Made by a program: the position numbers and the translations under genes
DNA from: Lachnospiraceae bacterium
GTDB taxonomy: Bacteria; Bacillota; Clostridia; Lachnospirales; Lachnospiraceae
Assembly (NCBI GenBank): GCA_015056815.1
Contig: SVFN01000003.1
Location: 32,011-96,010, forward strand
Direction: 5' to 3'
DNA length: 64,000 nt
Shown: positions 24,536 to 33,582 of the stretch, one piece after another
Numbering within the stretch: the stretch's first letter is position 1
Layout: each line of letters begins with the position of its first letter
Notes under the pieces: generated by a model
What the model saw: the letters and a program-made list of their open reading frames with translations, nothing else
Told to the model about the DNA's origin: nothing
Databases searched by the model: none

Positions 24536-25399
24536 TTAGTTTAATCCACTGATTTTATCCGGTATGAGAAAGGTTACTTCTCCCATGGACATCGGACCTA
24601 CCTCTCCCTGTGCAAAATAGATATTCAGCTGATCGTTCTCATCCATATAAAACTGTGTACGGTCTGAAATGGATTTGAAATCATCTTCAGGCATATCGCT
24701 GTCGATCCAATAACTTTTATTTTCATCTTCCTTCATTTCTTTTCTCATTTGTTCTGCGATGTAATTGCTGATCTCAGAAAACCTGACATCTTTGTCACTT
24801 GGATACAATTGATCCCAGGTGATCCTTTTTCCGCTTTGCTTGTCAACTGTATAAAATACCGCATGTGAATAGCTGTCCGCAGATGATTCGCAGATGCTAA
24901 GCTTTATGCTAAGCCAGCGCGCATTGTCGGTGATGGTCTGTGTCTCGACATTTGTGGTTTTTACGCTGTTTTCTCTGGCAACTTCTTCCTTGAAGGTTTT
25001 GATCATTTTATCTGTTGTGGCGGTTATCTCCACATTGATCTCGTCTGCCGTTTCCTGTGCGGCCAAAGAAGCAGGATCATTGGCAGTCATATCACCGGTT
25101 ACGATCCCATCGGCTTTTATGTTGGCGTCATGCCTTTCATCCTCATAATGGTATTCCCGCAACGTTACCAGCTTAAAATAAGTACCAATGACCGGTAAAC
25201 CCTGCAATGCTTCGGCTGCGTTTGAATTGATATTGGGTATGGCAATGCTGATCGCAAGGACCGCAGCGGCTGCGAGGCCGAAGCCGTGGGCCGGAGTAGT
25301 TCTAACGGCTTTGCGGCGTGCTGTTTGAGGACTTTCTGCCTCTAAGATATAACGATCGTCGATTCCGTTCATTCCTGTCAAAAAATCTTCTCTTTTCAT
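24536..25399 (-). CDS. RsiV-like anti-sigma factor (DUF3298)
   Basis: This is a 287-residue protein with a short cytoplasmic N-terminal part (about 1-35), one transmembrane helix (about 36-53) and an extracytoplasmic domain ending in a DUF3298-type module (about 170-287, with VDKQSGKRITWDQLY and FYMDENDQLNIYF). In Bacillus RsiV this module binds lysozyme and triggers release of the ECF sigma factor SigV. The gene abuts the ECF sigma gene with no gap, so sigma and anti-sigma are made together. The ligand here is unknown; lysozyme or other envelope stress is an inference by family. Confidence 0.88.
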   Translation of the reverse strand: MKREDFLTGMNGIDDRYILEAESPQTARRKAVRTTPAHGFGLAAAAVLAISIAIPNINSNAAEALQGLPVIGTYFKLVTLREYHYEDERHDANIKADGIVTGDMTANDPASLAAQETADEINVEITATTDKMIKTFKEEVARENSVKTTNVETQTITDNARWLSIKLSICESSADSYSHAVFYTVDKQSGKRITWDQLYPSDKDVRFSEISNYIAEQMRKEMKEDENKSYWIDSDMPEDDFKSISDRTQFYMDENDQLNIYFAQGEVGPMSMGEVTFLIPDKISGLN

Positions 25400-25978
25400 T
25401 CATGATCCCTGCCTTTCTTTCTTTTTTTCTTCCTGCTCAAAAGCTTTGCGGCATTTTTTGCGCATTCGGTGAAGCATGACCTTTACATGACCTTCGCTAA
25501 GTCCGCAAAAATCAGCTGTTTCGGAAATGCTATCCATGTAAAAATACCGTCTTACAAATACGATTCGTTCGCTTGTCGGAAGCGTGTCCAGAAAGCGGTT
25601 CAGTATTTGTGAGATATACAGATTGTTTACGGAAGATTCGGAAAAGTCCCTGCCGTCTCCGATGATTTCATCGATCTCATCCAGAGATTGGGCCATAATC
25701 TGCACCTGCCTTTTTTGGGCATTTTTGGCTTTTGTCATGTTCAAAGCATTGTTTCTGGCAAGCTTTGCCAAATATGCCTTAAGCGAAGCAGGACGGTTCG
25801 GAGGAATGGATTCCCACGCCTGATACCATGTATCGTTCAGACATTCTTCGACATCCTGCGTATCTTTTAATATATGATATGCGATGTGGGAACAGAGCTT
25901 TCCGTACAAACGAGGCAGCGTTTCCAACACAGCTTCCTCTCTGTCGAATAACTGCTCCACGATCTCCAGTTCTTTCAT
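25400..25978 (-). CDS. ECF RNA polymerase sigma factor
   Basis: This 192-residue sigma factor has region 2 near 20-90 (DVEECLNDTWYQAWESIPP) and region 4 near 130-180 (LPTSERIVFVRRYFYMDSISETADFCGLSEGHVKVMLHR-type helix-turn-helix). It lacks regions 1 and 3, as expected for an extracytoplasmic-function factor of the SigV-like group. The stop of this gene directly precedes the anti-sigma gene. A TGTAACC-type promoter upstream (26047-26078) suggests autoactivation. Confidence 0.92.
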   Translation of the reverse strand: MKELEIVEQLFDREEAVLETLPRLYGKLCSHIAYHILKDTQDVEECLNDTWYQAWESIPPNRPASLKAYLAKLARNNALNMTKAKNAQKRQVQIMAQSLDEIDEIIGDGRDFSESSVNNLYISQILNRFLDTLPTSERIVFVRRYFYMDSISETADFCGLSEGHVKVMLHRMRKKCRKAFEQEEKKKERQGS

Positions 25979-26046
25979 TTTGCTGTCTCCTTATCGTGTA
26001 AAATCAAAAAATTGCCTTGTGATTGGTTTTATCGATGCATCTATTA

Positions 26047-26078
26047 TATAAGACAACAAGAGAAAGGAAAAGGTTACA
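26047..26078 (-). promoter_or_regulatory. Predicted autoregulated ECF promoter
   Basis: On the minus strand TGTAACC (26078-26072) is followed after 17 bases by GTCTTATA (26054-26047). The TGTAAC -35 and GTC -10 are characteristic of ECF-sigma promoters, and the site is 70 to 100 bases before the sigma gene. Confidence 0.65.
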
Positions 26079-26139
26079 GGTTTTTTTACAAAATCAATGT
26101 TTTTTTAAAGTTCATCGTATATAATAAATTTGTATTAGA

Positions 26140-26180
26140 TACGGAACTTAATGTAATGGTACCTGGTACCATTAACTGAA
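26140..26180 (+). repeat. TACGGAACT tail plus left 28-bp direct repeat of the GmrSD block
   Basis: TACGGAACTTAA (26140-26151) matches the tail of the hairpin family. Right after it, GTAATGGTACCTGGTACCATTAACTGAA (26153-26180, given here as two joined halves of a palindromic unit) is a 28-bp sequence repeated exactly at 29040-29067. Its centre is the palindrome AATGGTACC-T-GGTACCATT. The two copies flank the GmrSD-like gene and little else. Confidence 0.8.
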
Positions 26181-26209
26181 GACTAAATACAGAAGGGTGT
26201 TTTTTAATT

Positions 26210-29023
26210 ATGAGGGCGGAAGATAAATCATTTTATTTTTTAGCAACTCCAAGTTATTACGATATTCCTTTCTTTCAAAGAGCTTATGTTTGGAGTGAGG
26301 AAAACTGGAGTGAGCTTTTTAACAATCTTACAAGTAAGAATCAGAACCATTTTTTAGGTTCAATCATATTAAAGAATGAATTAGCTGCAGCTGGAAGTGT
26401 TGCTAGATTTTCTGTTATTGATGGACAGCAGAGATTGACTACTTTAAGCATTTTGCTAAGAGCTTGCTATGATCATATTGTAAAGAATGCTGCAAGCTAC
26501 AACTATGATGAATCAGATGTTAAGACTTGTCAGGTTCAGATGGAAAGTATTTTGTTTGTACCGGAAGGTGGAATAAAGAAAAAACTTCATGTCAAAATAA
26601 ATCATTCCCACTTAGATAAAAAGGCTTTTGAAAGTGTTATTAATGGTGAACTTGATACTGATGATAGATGGGAAAAATATACCAATCTTGATGATGGGGA
26701 TACCACTAGTTCAATTATTAAGGCATATGCATACTTTAGGGATGAGTTGGAAGATGTAAGCCAGGAGACAATTGATTATATATGGGAGCTTCTAACGGTT
26801 GATAGGATTAAGTTCTTGGTAAATATTGATCTTGATGTAAATGATAATGAACAGGCGATATTTGATACCGTTAATTCAGCTGGTGTAAGGCTTTCAAGTG
26901 CTGATACTATAAAGAATCTTTTGTATCAGAGGTATGTGGAGTTATTAAGGACAGACGATCCTACTACAGTAGATGAAAGAGCTGTTTCCGAATATAAAGA
27001 AACATGGGTAGATGCATTTGTTTCGGATGAATCAATTAATGCCTATTGGGAAACACAGCGTCAATATGGTCGTATGAAGAGAAGTAATCTTGAGACTTTT
27101 CTTCATGCTTTTGCTGTCGTACAGGGATTCTTTAATCCGGCAGAAAACAACATGGCAGATTTACCTCAGGAATACAGAAAAAAGATTTCTAAGATGGATA
27201 TCTCTTCGATAGAGGCTTTCTTGAAAGAACTGCATGACTATGCAGATGTGTTTAGAGAATACTTTTCTAATGAAGATAGTTTACTTACATATGATGATTA
27301 TGTAGGACGTATTTTTAATATCTCCAATGTGCTAGAAGTATCTACATTCCATCCCTATTTATTACAGCAATTATATTTTTTTAAGAATGGTAGCATCGAA
27401 GAGTCGGAAATAAAAGACAGATTCTTTGTTTTAGAAAAGTATATTGTTCTTAACGCCATTTGTAAGGGTAGTACTAAGAACTATAACAATGAATGTCTGC
27501 AATTAGTAGATGAAAGAAAAACACCGCAGGAAGTTTTAGAAGCTTGTCAGTATATCTCAGAGGGTTATTTTGTAAATGGATTGCGCCGTATGACTACCAA
27601 CAAGTTGCCGACATTGCTTTTGTTCTGGATAGAGTTGTACCAGAGAAATCTTCTAAATGTAGATATCAAGATTCTAAAGTATGAATACACTCTTGAGCAT
27701 ATCATGCCACAGAAATGGGCTCAAAACTGGTACGATGTTCCGGTTTATGATATGGATGAAAACGAGGTAGAAGATGCTGATGAAATAGAGCGTGTAAGAA
27801 GTCATGCAATTTATGAAATCGGTAATATGACGCTTCTCAATTCAAAGCTAAATACTTCTATTAGTAACGGAAACTTTACAGATAAGATTAACGGTAAAAA
27901 TGGACGTAAAGGTATCAAGGATCTTGCAGATATTAGGCTTACAAGGAAGGTAATTGATAATAATTCTGATTGGAATGAACTTAAGATTTATGCCAGAACG
28001 GCAGAATTAGAGGCAGAGATTCGCAAAATATGGGATGCCGAAGAACTTCCGGTAGAAGCTATTAAAGTAGTTGCTGAGTCTGGTGGGCGAAAGAAAACTC
28101 GCTTTGCTTTTTGGAAAAAAGCTTTACCGGTAATACGTGAAAAGAACAAATATGAAATGTTTACGAATGTGAACCCTTCAACATCTAATACGGTGTCTGG
28201 TTATTTTGGAATTGGAGGTTTTCATATTTCATGTACGGCAAACTACGATAAGACACGAGTAGAGTTTATTTTAGATAAATCTGAGGCAGAACAAAATAAA
28301 AAGGCTTTTGATATTCTGTATACGAATAGGCAGGCGATTGAGGATTCTTTAGGCGTTAAGCTGTCTTGGGATAGATTGGATGAGTACAAAATGTCCTGGA
28401 TCTATTACACACTTGATGATGTTAGCATAACCAATAAAGAGGATTGGGATAAGATGGCAACCTTTTTGGGCGAATGGAGTGATAAATTCCGCAAGGTAAT
28501 TGTTCCATATCTGGTTGATGAATTCTCGCAGGATTCTTCGGAATTAAGAAGCCCAGAGGAGATTGCAAGATTACAGAAAATTGCAGAAATACTAAGATCT
28601 TGGACTGTAAAAACTGAAGCTGTAATAGACAATATAGATAAATGTAATAGAACTTGTACGAGATTTACAACTAAAATAATGTCAGAAATCTTGCCAGATA
28701 TACCAAATGCTCCAAGCGGATGGAATACGGATAATCATTACTTCTATGAAATAGTTAATCGTAATGGAAAAGACATTATGATCCAGCTCAGTTTAAGTTC
28801 CAGAAATGCTTCAACAGAGTTCTTATCTATAGCTGATAGGATTAATGAGATAGTAGCCATGAAGCAGGCTAAGAAAGATTGGCAATGGTGGAAGATATTT
28901 AAGACTACTAAGATACAAGTTCCTGATGATCTTAATGAAAGTAAAATTTTCTCCGGATTAGACAATGCTCTGTTAGAAGTACAGAAATTTGAGGAGGATT
29001 TAGCAAAGAGATTAAACGATTAA
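26210..29023 (+). CDS. GmrSD-like DUF262/DUF1524 restriction protein
   Basis: This 937-residue protein has the layout of type IV GmrSD-like enzymes. The DUF262 domain (about 1-210) contains YDIPFFQRAYVW and the NTP-binding VIDGQQRLTTL near 70-80. The DUF1524 HNH nuclease (about 400-600) contains YTLEHIMPQKWAQNW and IGNMTLLNSKLN. A DUF4268-like domain (about 645-790) follows, with a C-terminal helical tail. GmrSD proteins use a nucleotide-dependent DUF262 domain to cut DNA with modified cytosines; the target here is not known. The gene is clearly richer in A and T than its neighbours and sits between perfect 28-bp direct repeats, both signs of recent transfer. GAAGGGTG precedes the ATG. Confidence 0.92.
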   Translation: MRAEDKSFYFLATPSYYDIPFFQRAYVWSEENWSELFNNLTSKNQNHFLGSIILKNELAAAGSVARFSVIDGQQRLTTLSILLRACYDHIVKNAASYNYDESDVKTCQVQMESILFVPEGGIKKKLHVKINHSHLDKKAFESVINGELDTDDRWEKYTNLDDGDTTSSIIKAYAYFRDELEDVSQETIDYIWELLTVDRIKFLVNIDLDVNDNEQAIFDTVNSAGVRLSSADTIKNLLYQRYVELLRTDDPTTVDERAVSEYKETWVDAFVSDESINAYWETQRQYGRMKRSNLETFLHAFAVVQGFFNPAENNMADLPQEYRKKISKMDISSIEAFLKELHDYADVFREYFSNEDSLLTYDDYVGRIFNISNVLEVSTFHPYLLQQLYFFKNGSIEESEIKDRFFVLEKYIVLNAICKGSTKNYNNECLQLVDERKTPQEVLEACQYISEGYFVNGLRRMTTNKLPTLLLFWIELYQRNLLNVDIKILKYEYTLEHIMPQKWAQNWYDVPVYDMDENEVEDADEIERVRSHAIYEIGNMTLLNSKLNTSISNGNFTDKINGKNGRKGIKDLADIRLTRKVIDNNSDWNELKIYARTAELEAEIRKIWDAEELPVEAIKVVAESGGRKKTRFAFWKKALPVIREKNKYEMFTNVNPSTSNTVSGYFGIGGFHISCTANYDKTRVEFILDKSEAEQNKKAFDILYTNRQAIEDSLGVKLSWDRLDEYKMSWIYYTLDDVSITNKEDWDKMATFLGEWSDKFRKVIVPYLVDEFSQDSSELRSPEEIARLQKIAEILRSWTVKTEAVIDNIDKCNRTCTRFTTKIMSEILPDIPNAPSGWNTDNHYFYEIVNRNGKDIMIQLSLSSRNASTEFLSIADRINEIVAMKQAKKDWQWWKIFKTTKIQVPDDLNESKIFSGLDNALLEVQKFEEDLAKRLND

Positions 29024-29039
29024 TTACAAGGTGGTGAAC

Positions 29040-29067
29040 GTAATGGTACCTGGTACCATTAACTGAA
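29040..29067 (+). repeat. Right 28-bp direct repeat of the GmrSD block
   Basis: This is an exact copy of 26153-26180, including the AATGGTACC-T-GGTACCATT palindrome, in the same orientation. It begins 17 bases after the GmrSD-like stop codon. Confidence 0.85.
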
Positions 29068-29145
29068 CTGTTCATTGAAATGCTCGCGGACCGTCTGCCG
29101 GAGTATATCCGCAATTCATTGGCCAAGTCAGCGATGGCAGCGTAA
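29065..29145 (+). pseudogene. 3' fragment of an unidentified gene
   Basis: From the end of the right repeat the frame reads ELFIEMLADRLPEYIRNSLA, then KSAMAA and a stop. It is rich in coding-type codons and lacks a start, so it looks like the tail of the gene that was cut when the repeat-bounded block arrived. I do not recognise it. The stretch 29146-29271 shows nothing else. Confidence 0.45.
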
Positions 29146-29271
29146 GATACCTATCTGATTGCCTGTATTATTGAAGTTTCAAGGTGCAAAACCCATTTTT
29201 GATATGGGAAGTTTTAGTAATGTAACTATAAACAGATTATAGGACTTTTGTTTGATTAGGCAGGTGATGAT

Positions 29272-30363
29272 ATGATTGACAAATATCCGGTTATCACATT
29301 ATGTGGAAGTACAAGATTTAAAAATGAGTTCATGGAGGCTCAGAAGCGGCTGACTCTGGAAGGTAATATCGTTATATCCGTTGGATTATTCGGCCATTCA
29401 GGGGATGCCGAAGTCTGGGACGGCATGGATGAAGGGACGCTTTCCCAGACAAAGAAAATGCTGGATGATATGCACAAACGTAAGATTGATATGGCCGACA
29501 GTATCTATGTGATCAATGTGGATGGGTATATCGGGGAGAGTACAAGGTCGGAGATAGAATATGCGAAAGCGCATGGAAAGGAAGTAAGATATCTTGTAGA
29601 ACCTGAGACAGAGCAGGAGCATTATTTGTTTGTGATTCGTGATTATCTACAGAAACGGAAGATTGAATATAACGCTGATTCGATCGAAAGCATCAAGGCA
29701 AGACAGACGGGTAAGCATTTTACAATCAATGAGCACGTTAAGGCGATGGTGTATTCGCTTTTGACGAACCAGACGGTATGGAGTCGGATTGTTCCGTTAC
29801 TGCCTTCAATAGACAAGGTATTTCATAATTATGATCCAAAGTACATTAAAGCGCACGATCCGGATGACTTTTCGGAAGAAATTTTTTATTTGAAATGTGG
29901 AAATATGAGCACCCGAAAGCAGATGAGAGCCCTGAAAGGGAATATTGAGATTCTTGAACGGATAGCGGAGGAATACGGTTCTGTTGATACATACATTGCA
30001 GGAACGGATAGTAAAGAAGTGGTGGAGTCATTTTCTAAAGCAGGTTCCGAGTATAAGCTTGGCATGATGGGAGAGGCGTTAGTCTGGGAGTATTTGCGGA
30101 ATGTCGGCATTGATGGAGTAAAGCCGGATTCGCATATCAGACGGTTCTTGAGCGGGAATCGGATGGGAGCACCGCTTATTTCATCTCCGGCATCTATGGA
30201 GGATGTGTATCGGCAGGTGGATCATTTGTCGGAAAAAACAGGATTGTTAAAAGCAGAGGTTGATAATCTGATCTGGAGTTTCTGTGCAGATGGGTACGGA
30301 GAGATTTGTACTGCTAATCCGCATTGTGAGAGGTGTCCGATCAAGGATAAGTGTCAAAGATAA
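29272..30363 (+). CDS. Nucleoside deoxyribosyltransferase-like / HhH Fe-S DNA glycosylase-like fusion
   Basis: This encodes 363 residues. The N-terminal part (about 1-115) starts VITLCGSTRFKNEFMEAQKR and contains VINVDGYIGESTRSEIEYAK, matching phage and bacterial nucleoside 2-deoxyribosyltransferase-like proteins. The C-terminal part (about 145-363) looks like an HhH-GPD base-excision domain: VKAMVYSLLTNQTVWSRI; a hairpin region KLGMMGEALVWEYLRNVG without the Lys of bifunctional enzymes; KPDSHIRRF with a candidate catalytic Asp286; and a terminal Fe-S motif Cys346-x5-Cys352-x2-Cys355-x5-Cys361. The combination suggests removal or exchange of a nucleobase. An SF1 helicase-PLD gene follows after 66 bases. 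AGGCAGGTG precedes the ATG. The fusion is seen; the function is inference. Confidence 0.75.
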   Translation: MIDKYPVITLCGSTRFKNEFMEAQKRLTLEGNIVISVGLFGHSGDAEVWDGMDEGTLSQTKKMLDDMHKRKIDMADSIYVINVDGYIGESTRSEIEYAKAHGKEVRYLVEPETEQEHYLFVIRDYLQKRKIEYNADSIESIKARQTGKHFTINEHVKAMVYSLLTNQTVWSRIVPLLPSIDKVFHNYDPKYIKAHDPDDFSEEIFYLKCGNMSTRKQMRALKGNIEILERIAEEYGSVDTYIAGTDSKEVVESFSKAGSEYKLGMMGEALVWEYLRNVGIDGVKPDSHIRRFLSGNRMGAPLISSPASMEDVYRQVDHLSEKTGLLKAEVDNLIWSFCADGYGEICTANPHCERCPIKDKCQR

Positions 30364-30429
30364 TTAAGTACATACATAACAGTACCGTATACTGTTACAG
30401 GAAAAATTGTTTGCCGAAAGGAGTAATCA

Positions 30430-33400
30430 ATGAATCCATCTTATTCAGATTGCCCATTTAAACTGTATTTACCAAAATGCGTAAGACTCGAAGACCAGTT
30501 GAAGATTTCCTATAAATTTGAATATAGAAAAGATAATGCGGAGAAAACGATGTTCTATGAAGCTACTCTTACAGATAAGCTGAAGGTGGTGCATCGGAAC
30601 TCGGATAATAGAAAGATTTTTCCACTCAGATTTATGTCGCAGCAGGTAATAACGATTTTTGATTATCCAATTGGCAAAAAAATAATTGTTACAGGTGCTT
30701 TATTGAAGCTGGTTTTCTTGTCTGACAGGGGCAACAAGACAGAAGTTTTATTTCAAATAATGAATCTGGAACAATGTAAACTCTTGGATGTTTCAAACTA
30801 TGCAATGAGCACCGAAGAAAAGCAATTATACGCACAAGAGTCTGCCGCGGGAGTAAAAGATAATGCAAGAAGTTCTGAAAGAACGGAACAATATGCAGGT
30901 GAGGTATCTAATCTAAATGTTTCTACCTATGGAGGTGGTTTGAAAACGACGGATTTACCTGGGCTCGAGAAGTATCGCAATGCATTGAAGGCTGAAAAAC
31001 TGTTTTTAATGCATGAAGGAGGCAGACAGTATAAGGTAACCAATGGAAAACTGATTTCCGGTGTGAAAGGTATTTTTTCATATATTTTTGATTTGGAAAC
31101 AGAGCTTCACATATCTGATGATGCCCCTATCCAGCTATCTACAGGTGGAGCAAAGACTAGTGGAAGTGTTTTAATGTGTGAAGACTTCCAGATTATTGTA
31201 CAGCTGGAGGGAAATATTGGAGAACGCGTTGGAAGTGCAATGATCAGTGTTGAACCGTGGAAATTGCTTGAAGCTTTGGAGGATCGTTTACAAAATTCCA
31301 TAGACATCAAAGGAAATCGTCTGGTTTCAAAACTTATGAATGAAGGACCGGGGCTTTCAACGAATAAGCCGGTAAATCAGATTCCAAAAGGACAAGAAGC
31401 GGTTATTGCAAAAGCGATGTCAGATCCGGTGTGTATAGTATGGGGACCTCCGGGAACGGGAAAGACGCATACGATGTCTGAAATGGCGATTAAATTTGTG
31501 GATGCAGGGAAAACAGTGCTTATAGTTTCTCATAGCAATGTATCTGTTGACGGTGTCGCTAAAAAGATAGATGAATTGTTAAGACAGAAGAATCAGGAAG
31601 AACTCTTGAAAGCAGGAAAAGTTCTCAGATATGGATATGTGAGAGATGAAGAACTTAACAGAAATGGGTATGTTAATTCCTTCTATTATGCTGTAACGAA
31701 AAATCTAACACTGAATGAAAAGTTGGATAAGCTGCAGGACGAATATGACAATATAAAACGTTTCAAGGGTCTGGATTCTCATAAAATTATTGAAATTAGA
31801 AGAGAAATCAGTAAAATCAGAAGTGAAATCAGGGAGCAGGAGCAGAGATATGTTTCTAACGCTTCTATTGTTGCGACTACAATTTCCAAGGTTGTTATCG
31901 ATAAGCTTTTTGAAGATAAAAAATATGATGTTGTAATGTTTGATGAGGTTAGTATGGCCTATGTTCTTCAGGTTGTTTGTGCAGCAACATTTGCCAGAGA
32001 ACATTTGATTTGCGTTGGTGATTTTATGCAGCTGGCACCTATTGCACAGTCGAACGCAAGAGAAACGCTGTGCGAAGATGTATTCAGTTTTCTTGGAATT
32101 AATCAGTATGGGAAACCCTATTACCATCCATGGCTTGTTATGCTGGATGAACAGAGACGTATGCACCCTAAGATCTCAGCTTTTGCAAATCAGTATGTTT
32201 ATAGCAGACTTTTGAAAGATTATGTATCTACGCATACAAGTAGGGATAAAATTGTTGATGCTGAGTTATTTGGAGGACATGCAATCGATTTGATCGACAC
32301 ATTTGGAAGTTACTGTGCATCATCAAAAAATGCGGATAATTCCAGATTTAATATATTGAGTGCATTGATTTCATTTTCGGCAGCATTAAAAACAGAACCA
32401 AATGTGAACAATGTCAGTATTATTACACCATATGCGGCACAGACCAGGCTGATTCGGGCAATGGAATTGGATTATAGGAAGTCAGGAAAGACGGAAATAA
32501 GATGTGCTACAGTACATCAGTTTCAGGGTTCGGAGAGTGATGTTGTTTTCTTTGATGCAGTGGAAAGCTATCCGGGAAAGAAAACGGGAGTGTTGATGGG
32601 AAAAGATTTTAATTCTATTCTCAGGCTGATAAATGTTGCAGTGACCAGAGCAAAAGGTAAGCTGGTTACTGTGGCAAACACAAAATTTTGGGAGAATAAT
32701 TTCAAAGGAACATCACATACTTTCTATCGATTGCTCAACTATCTTTCGGAAAATGGAAATGTTATTAAGCATGCAAAGGATCAGACTTTGGAAGAATTGG
32801 TTCGTATACTTTCTGTTAAGGAAGGACCGGAATTTTACCTTCATCCAGAAGAATATATGACGCAATTTAGATATGATATTGAAAAAGCGAAGGGAAAGAT
32901 TGTAGTTTCTCTTCCGACAGGCTATTTAGATCCAAAATACGAAGCAGATATTTGTATATTACTGGATAATAAGAAGAAGCAGGGAATACAGGTTTTGATA
33001 AAGTGCAATGATTGTGCCAATCTTCCTGACAGGTGGAAAAACTATACACGGGATACAGTGAATGCGGTTTTTCCGGTTGTAATGATAGATGATCGTATTA
33101 CATGGTACGGAGTTCCGCTCGCAGATTGGACATTTATTGATGGAAATAGCAGTTACAGGACGGTTTGTCCTATTGCGTGTAGAATAAAAGGAGAACACAC
33201 AGCGGAGATGATTCGTTCTTTGGCAAACTTGGAGTATGGAGAAACAGCGGACGGAAGATTGCAATTATTGTCAGGCTCTGAAAGCTTTGGGACAGATCAG
33301 GATGAACCGTCAGGATTGGCAGCTTATGTAGTTGAAACGAAGAAATGTCCTATTTGCAAGAATCCGTTAAATATGTCAAAGGGAAAAAGTGGAAAGACTA

Positions 33401-33582
33401 TTTTATGGTGCAAAGAATGTAAAAAAACATCGCTTCTTTCTCCGGACGACATTAATCATTATATGCTGATAAATCATATCAAATGTCCACAGCATAGATG
33501 TGAAATGACTGCAAAAGTTGGACGATATGGATTATATATTAAATGTGACGCAGGGCATTATGTTAAGCTGGAGGAAATTTGA
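30430..33582 (+). CDS. SF1 helicase-PLD nuclease-zinc ribbon protein (type II Mokosh-like)
   Basis: This 1050-residue protein has an SF1B (Upf1/DNA2-like, COG1112) motor: Walker A GPPGTGKTHT near 340, VMFDEVSMA near 505, GDFMQLAPI, LDEQRRMHP near 572, VHQFQGSESDVVFF near 697 and AVTRAK near 738. After it a PLD-like domain (about 800-925) contains PTGYLDPKYEADI and VMIDDRITWYGVPLADWTFID; the usual HKD is degenerate. Two zinc-ribbon-like segments end the protein (CPICKNP, WCKECKK, CPQHRC). A helicase-PLD single polypeptide is the composition of the type II Mokosh phage-defence protein; equivalence is not shown. GAAAGGAG lies before the ATG. It probably shares a transcript with the glycosylase-like fusion. 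Confidence 0.85.
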   Translation: MNPSYSDCPFKLYLPKCVRLEDQLKISYKFEYRKDNAEKTMFYEATLTDKLKVVHRNSDNRKIFPLRFMSQQVITIFDYPIGKKIIVTGALLKLVFLSDRGNKTEVLFQIMNLEQCKLLDVSNYAMSTEEKQLYAQESAAGVKDNARSSERTEQYAGEVSNLNVSTYGGGLKTTDLPGLEKYRNALKAEKLFLMHEGGRQYKVTNGKLISGVKGIFSYIFDLETELHISDDAPIQLSTGGAKTSGSVLMCEDFQIIVQLEGNIGERVGSAMISVEPWKLLEALEDRLQNSIDIKGNRLVSKLMNEGPGLSTNKPVNQIPKGQEAVIAKAMSDPVCIVWGPPGTGKTHTMSEMAIKFVDAGKTVLIVSHSNVSVDGVAKKIDELLRQKNQEELLKAGKVLRYGYVRDEELNRNGYVNSFYYAVTKNLTLNEKLDKLQDEYDNIKRFKGLDSHKIIEIRREISKIRSEIREQEQRYVSNASIVATTISKVVIDKLFEDKKYDVVMFDEVSMAYVLQVVCAATFAREHLICVGDFMQLAPIAQSNARETLCEDVFSFLGINQYGKPYYHPWLVMLDEQRRMHPKISAFANQYVYSRLLKDYVSTHTSRDKIVDAELFGGHAIDLIDTFGSYCASSKNADNSRFNILSALISFSAALKTEPNVNNVSIITPYAAQTRLIRAMELDYRKSGKTEIRCATVHQFQGSESDVVFFDAVESYPGKKTGVLMGKDFNSILRLINVAVTRAKGKLVTVANTKFWENNFKGTSHTFYRLLNYLSENGNVIKHAKDQTLEELVRILSVKEGPEFYLHPEEYMTQFRYDIEKAKGKIVVSLPTGYLDPKYEADICILLDNKKKQGIQVLIKCNDCANLPDRWKNYTRDTVNAVFPVVMIDDRITWYGVPLADWTFIDGNSSYRTVCPIACRIKGEHTAEMIRSLANLEYGETADGRLQLLSGSESFGTDQDEPSGLAAYVVETKKCPICKNPLNMSKGKSGKTILWCKECKKTSLLSPDDINHYMLINHIKCPQHRCEMTAKVGRYGLYIKCDAGHYVKLEEI

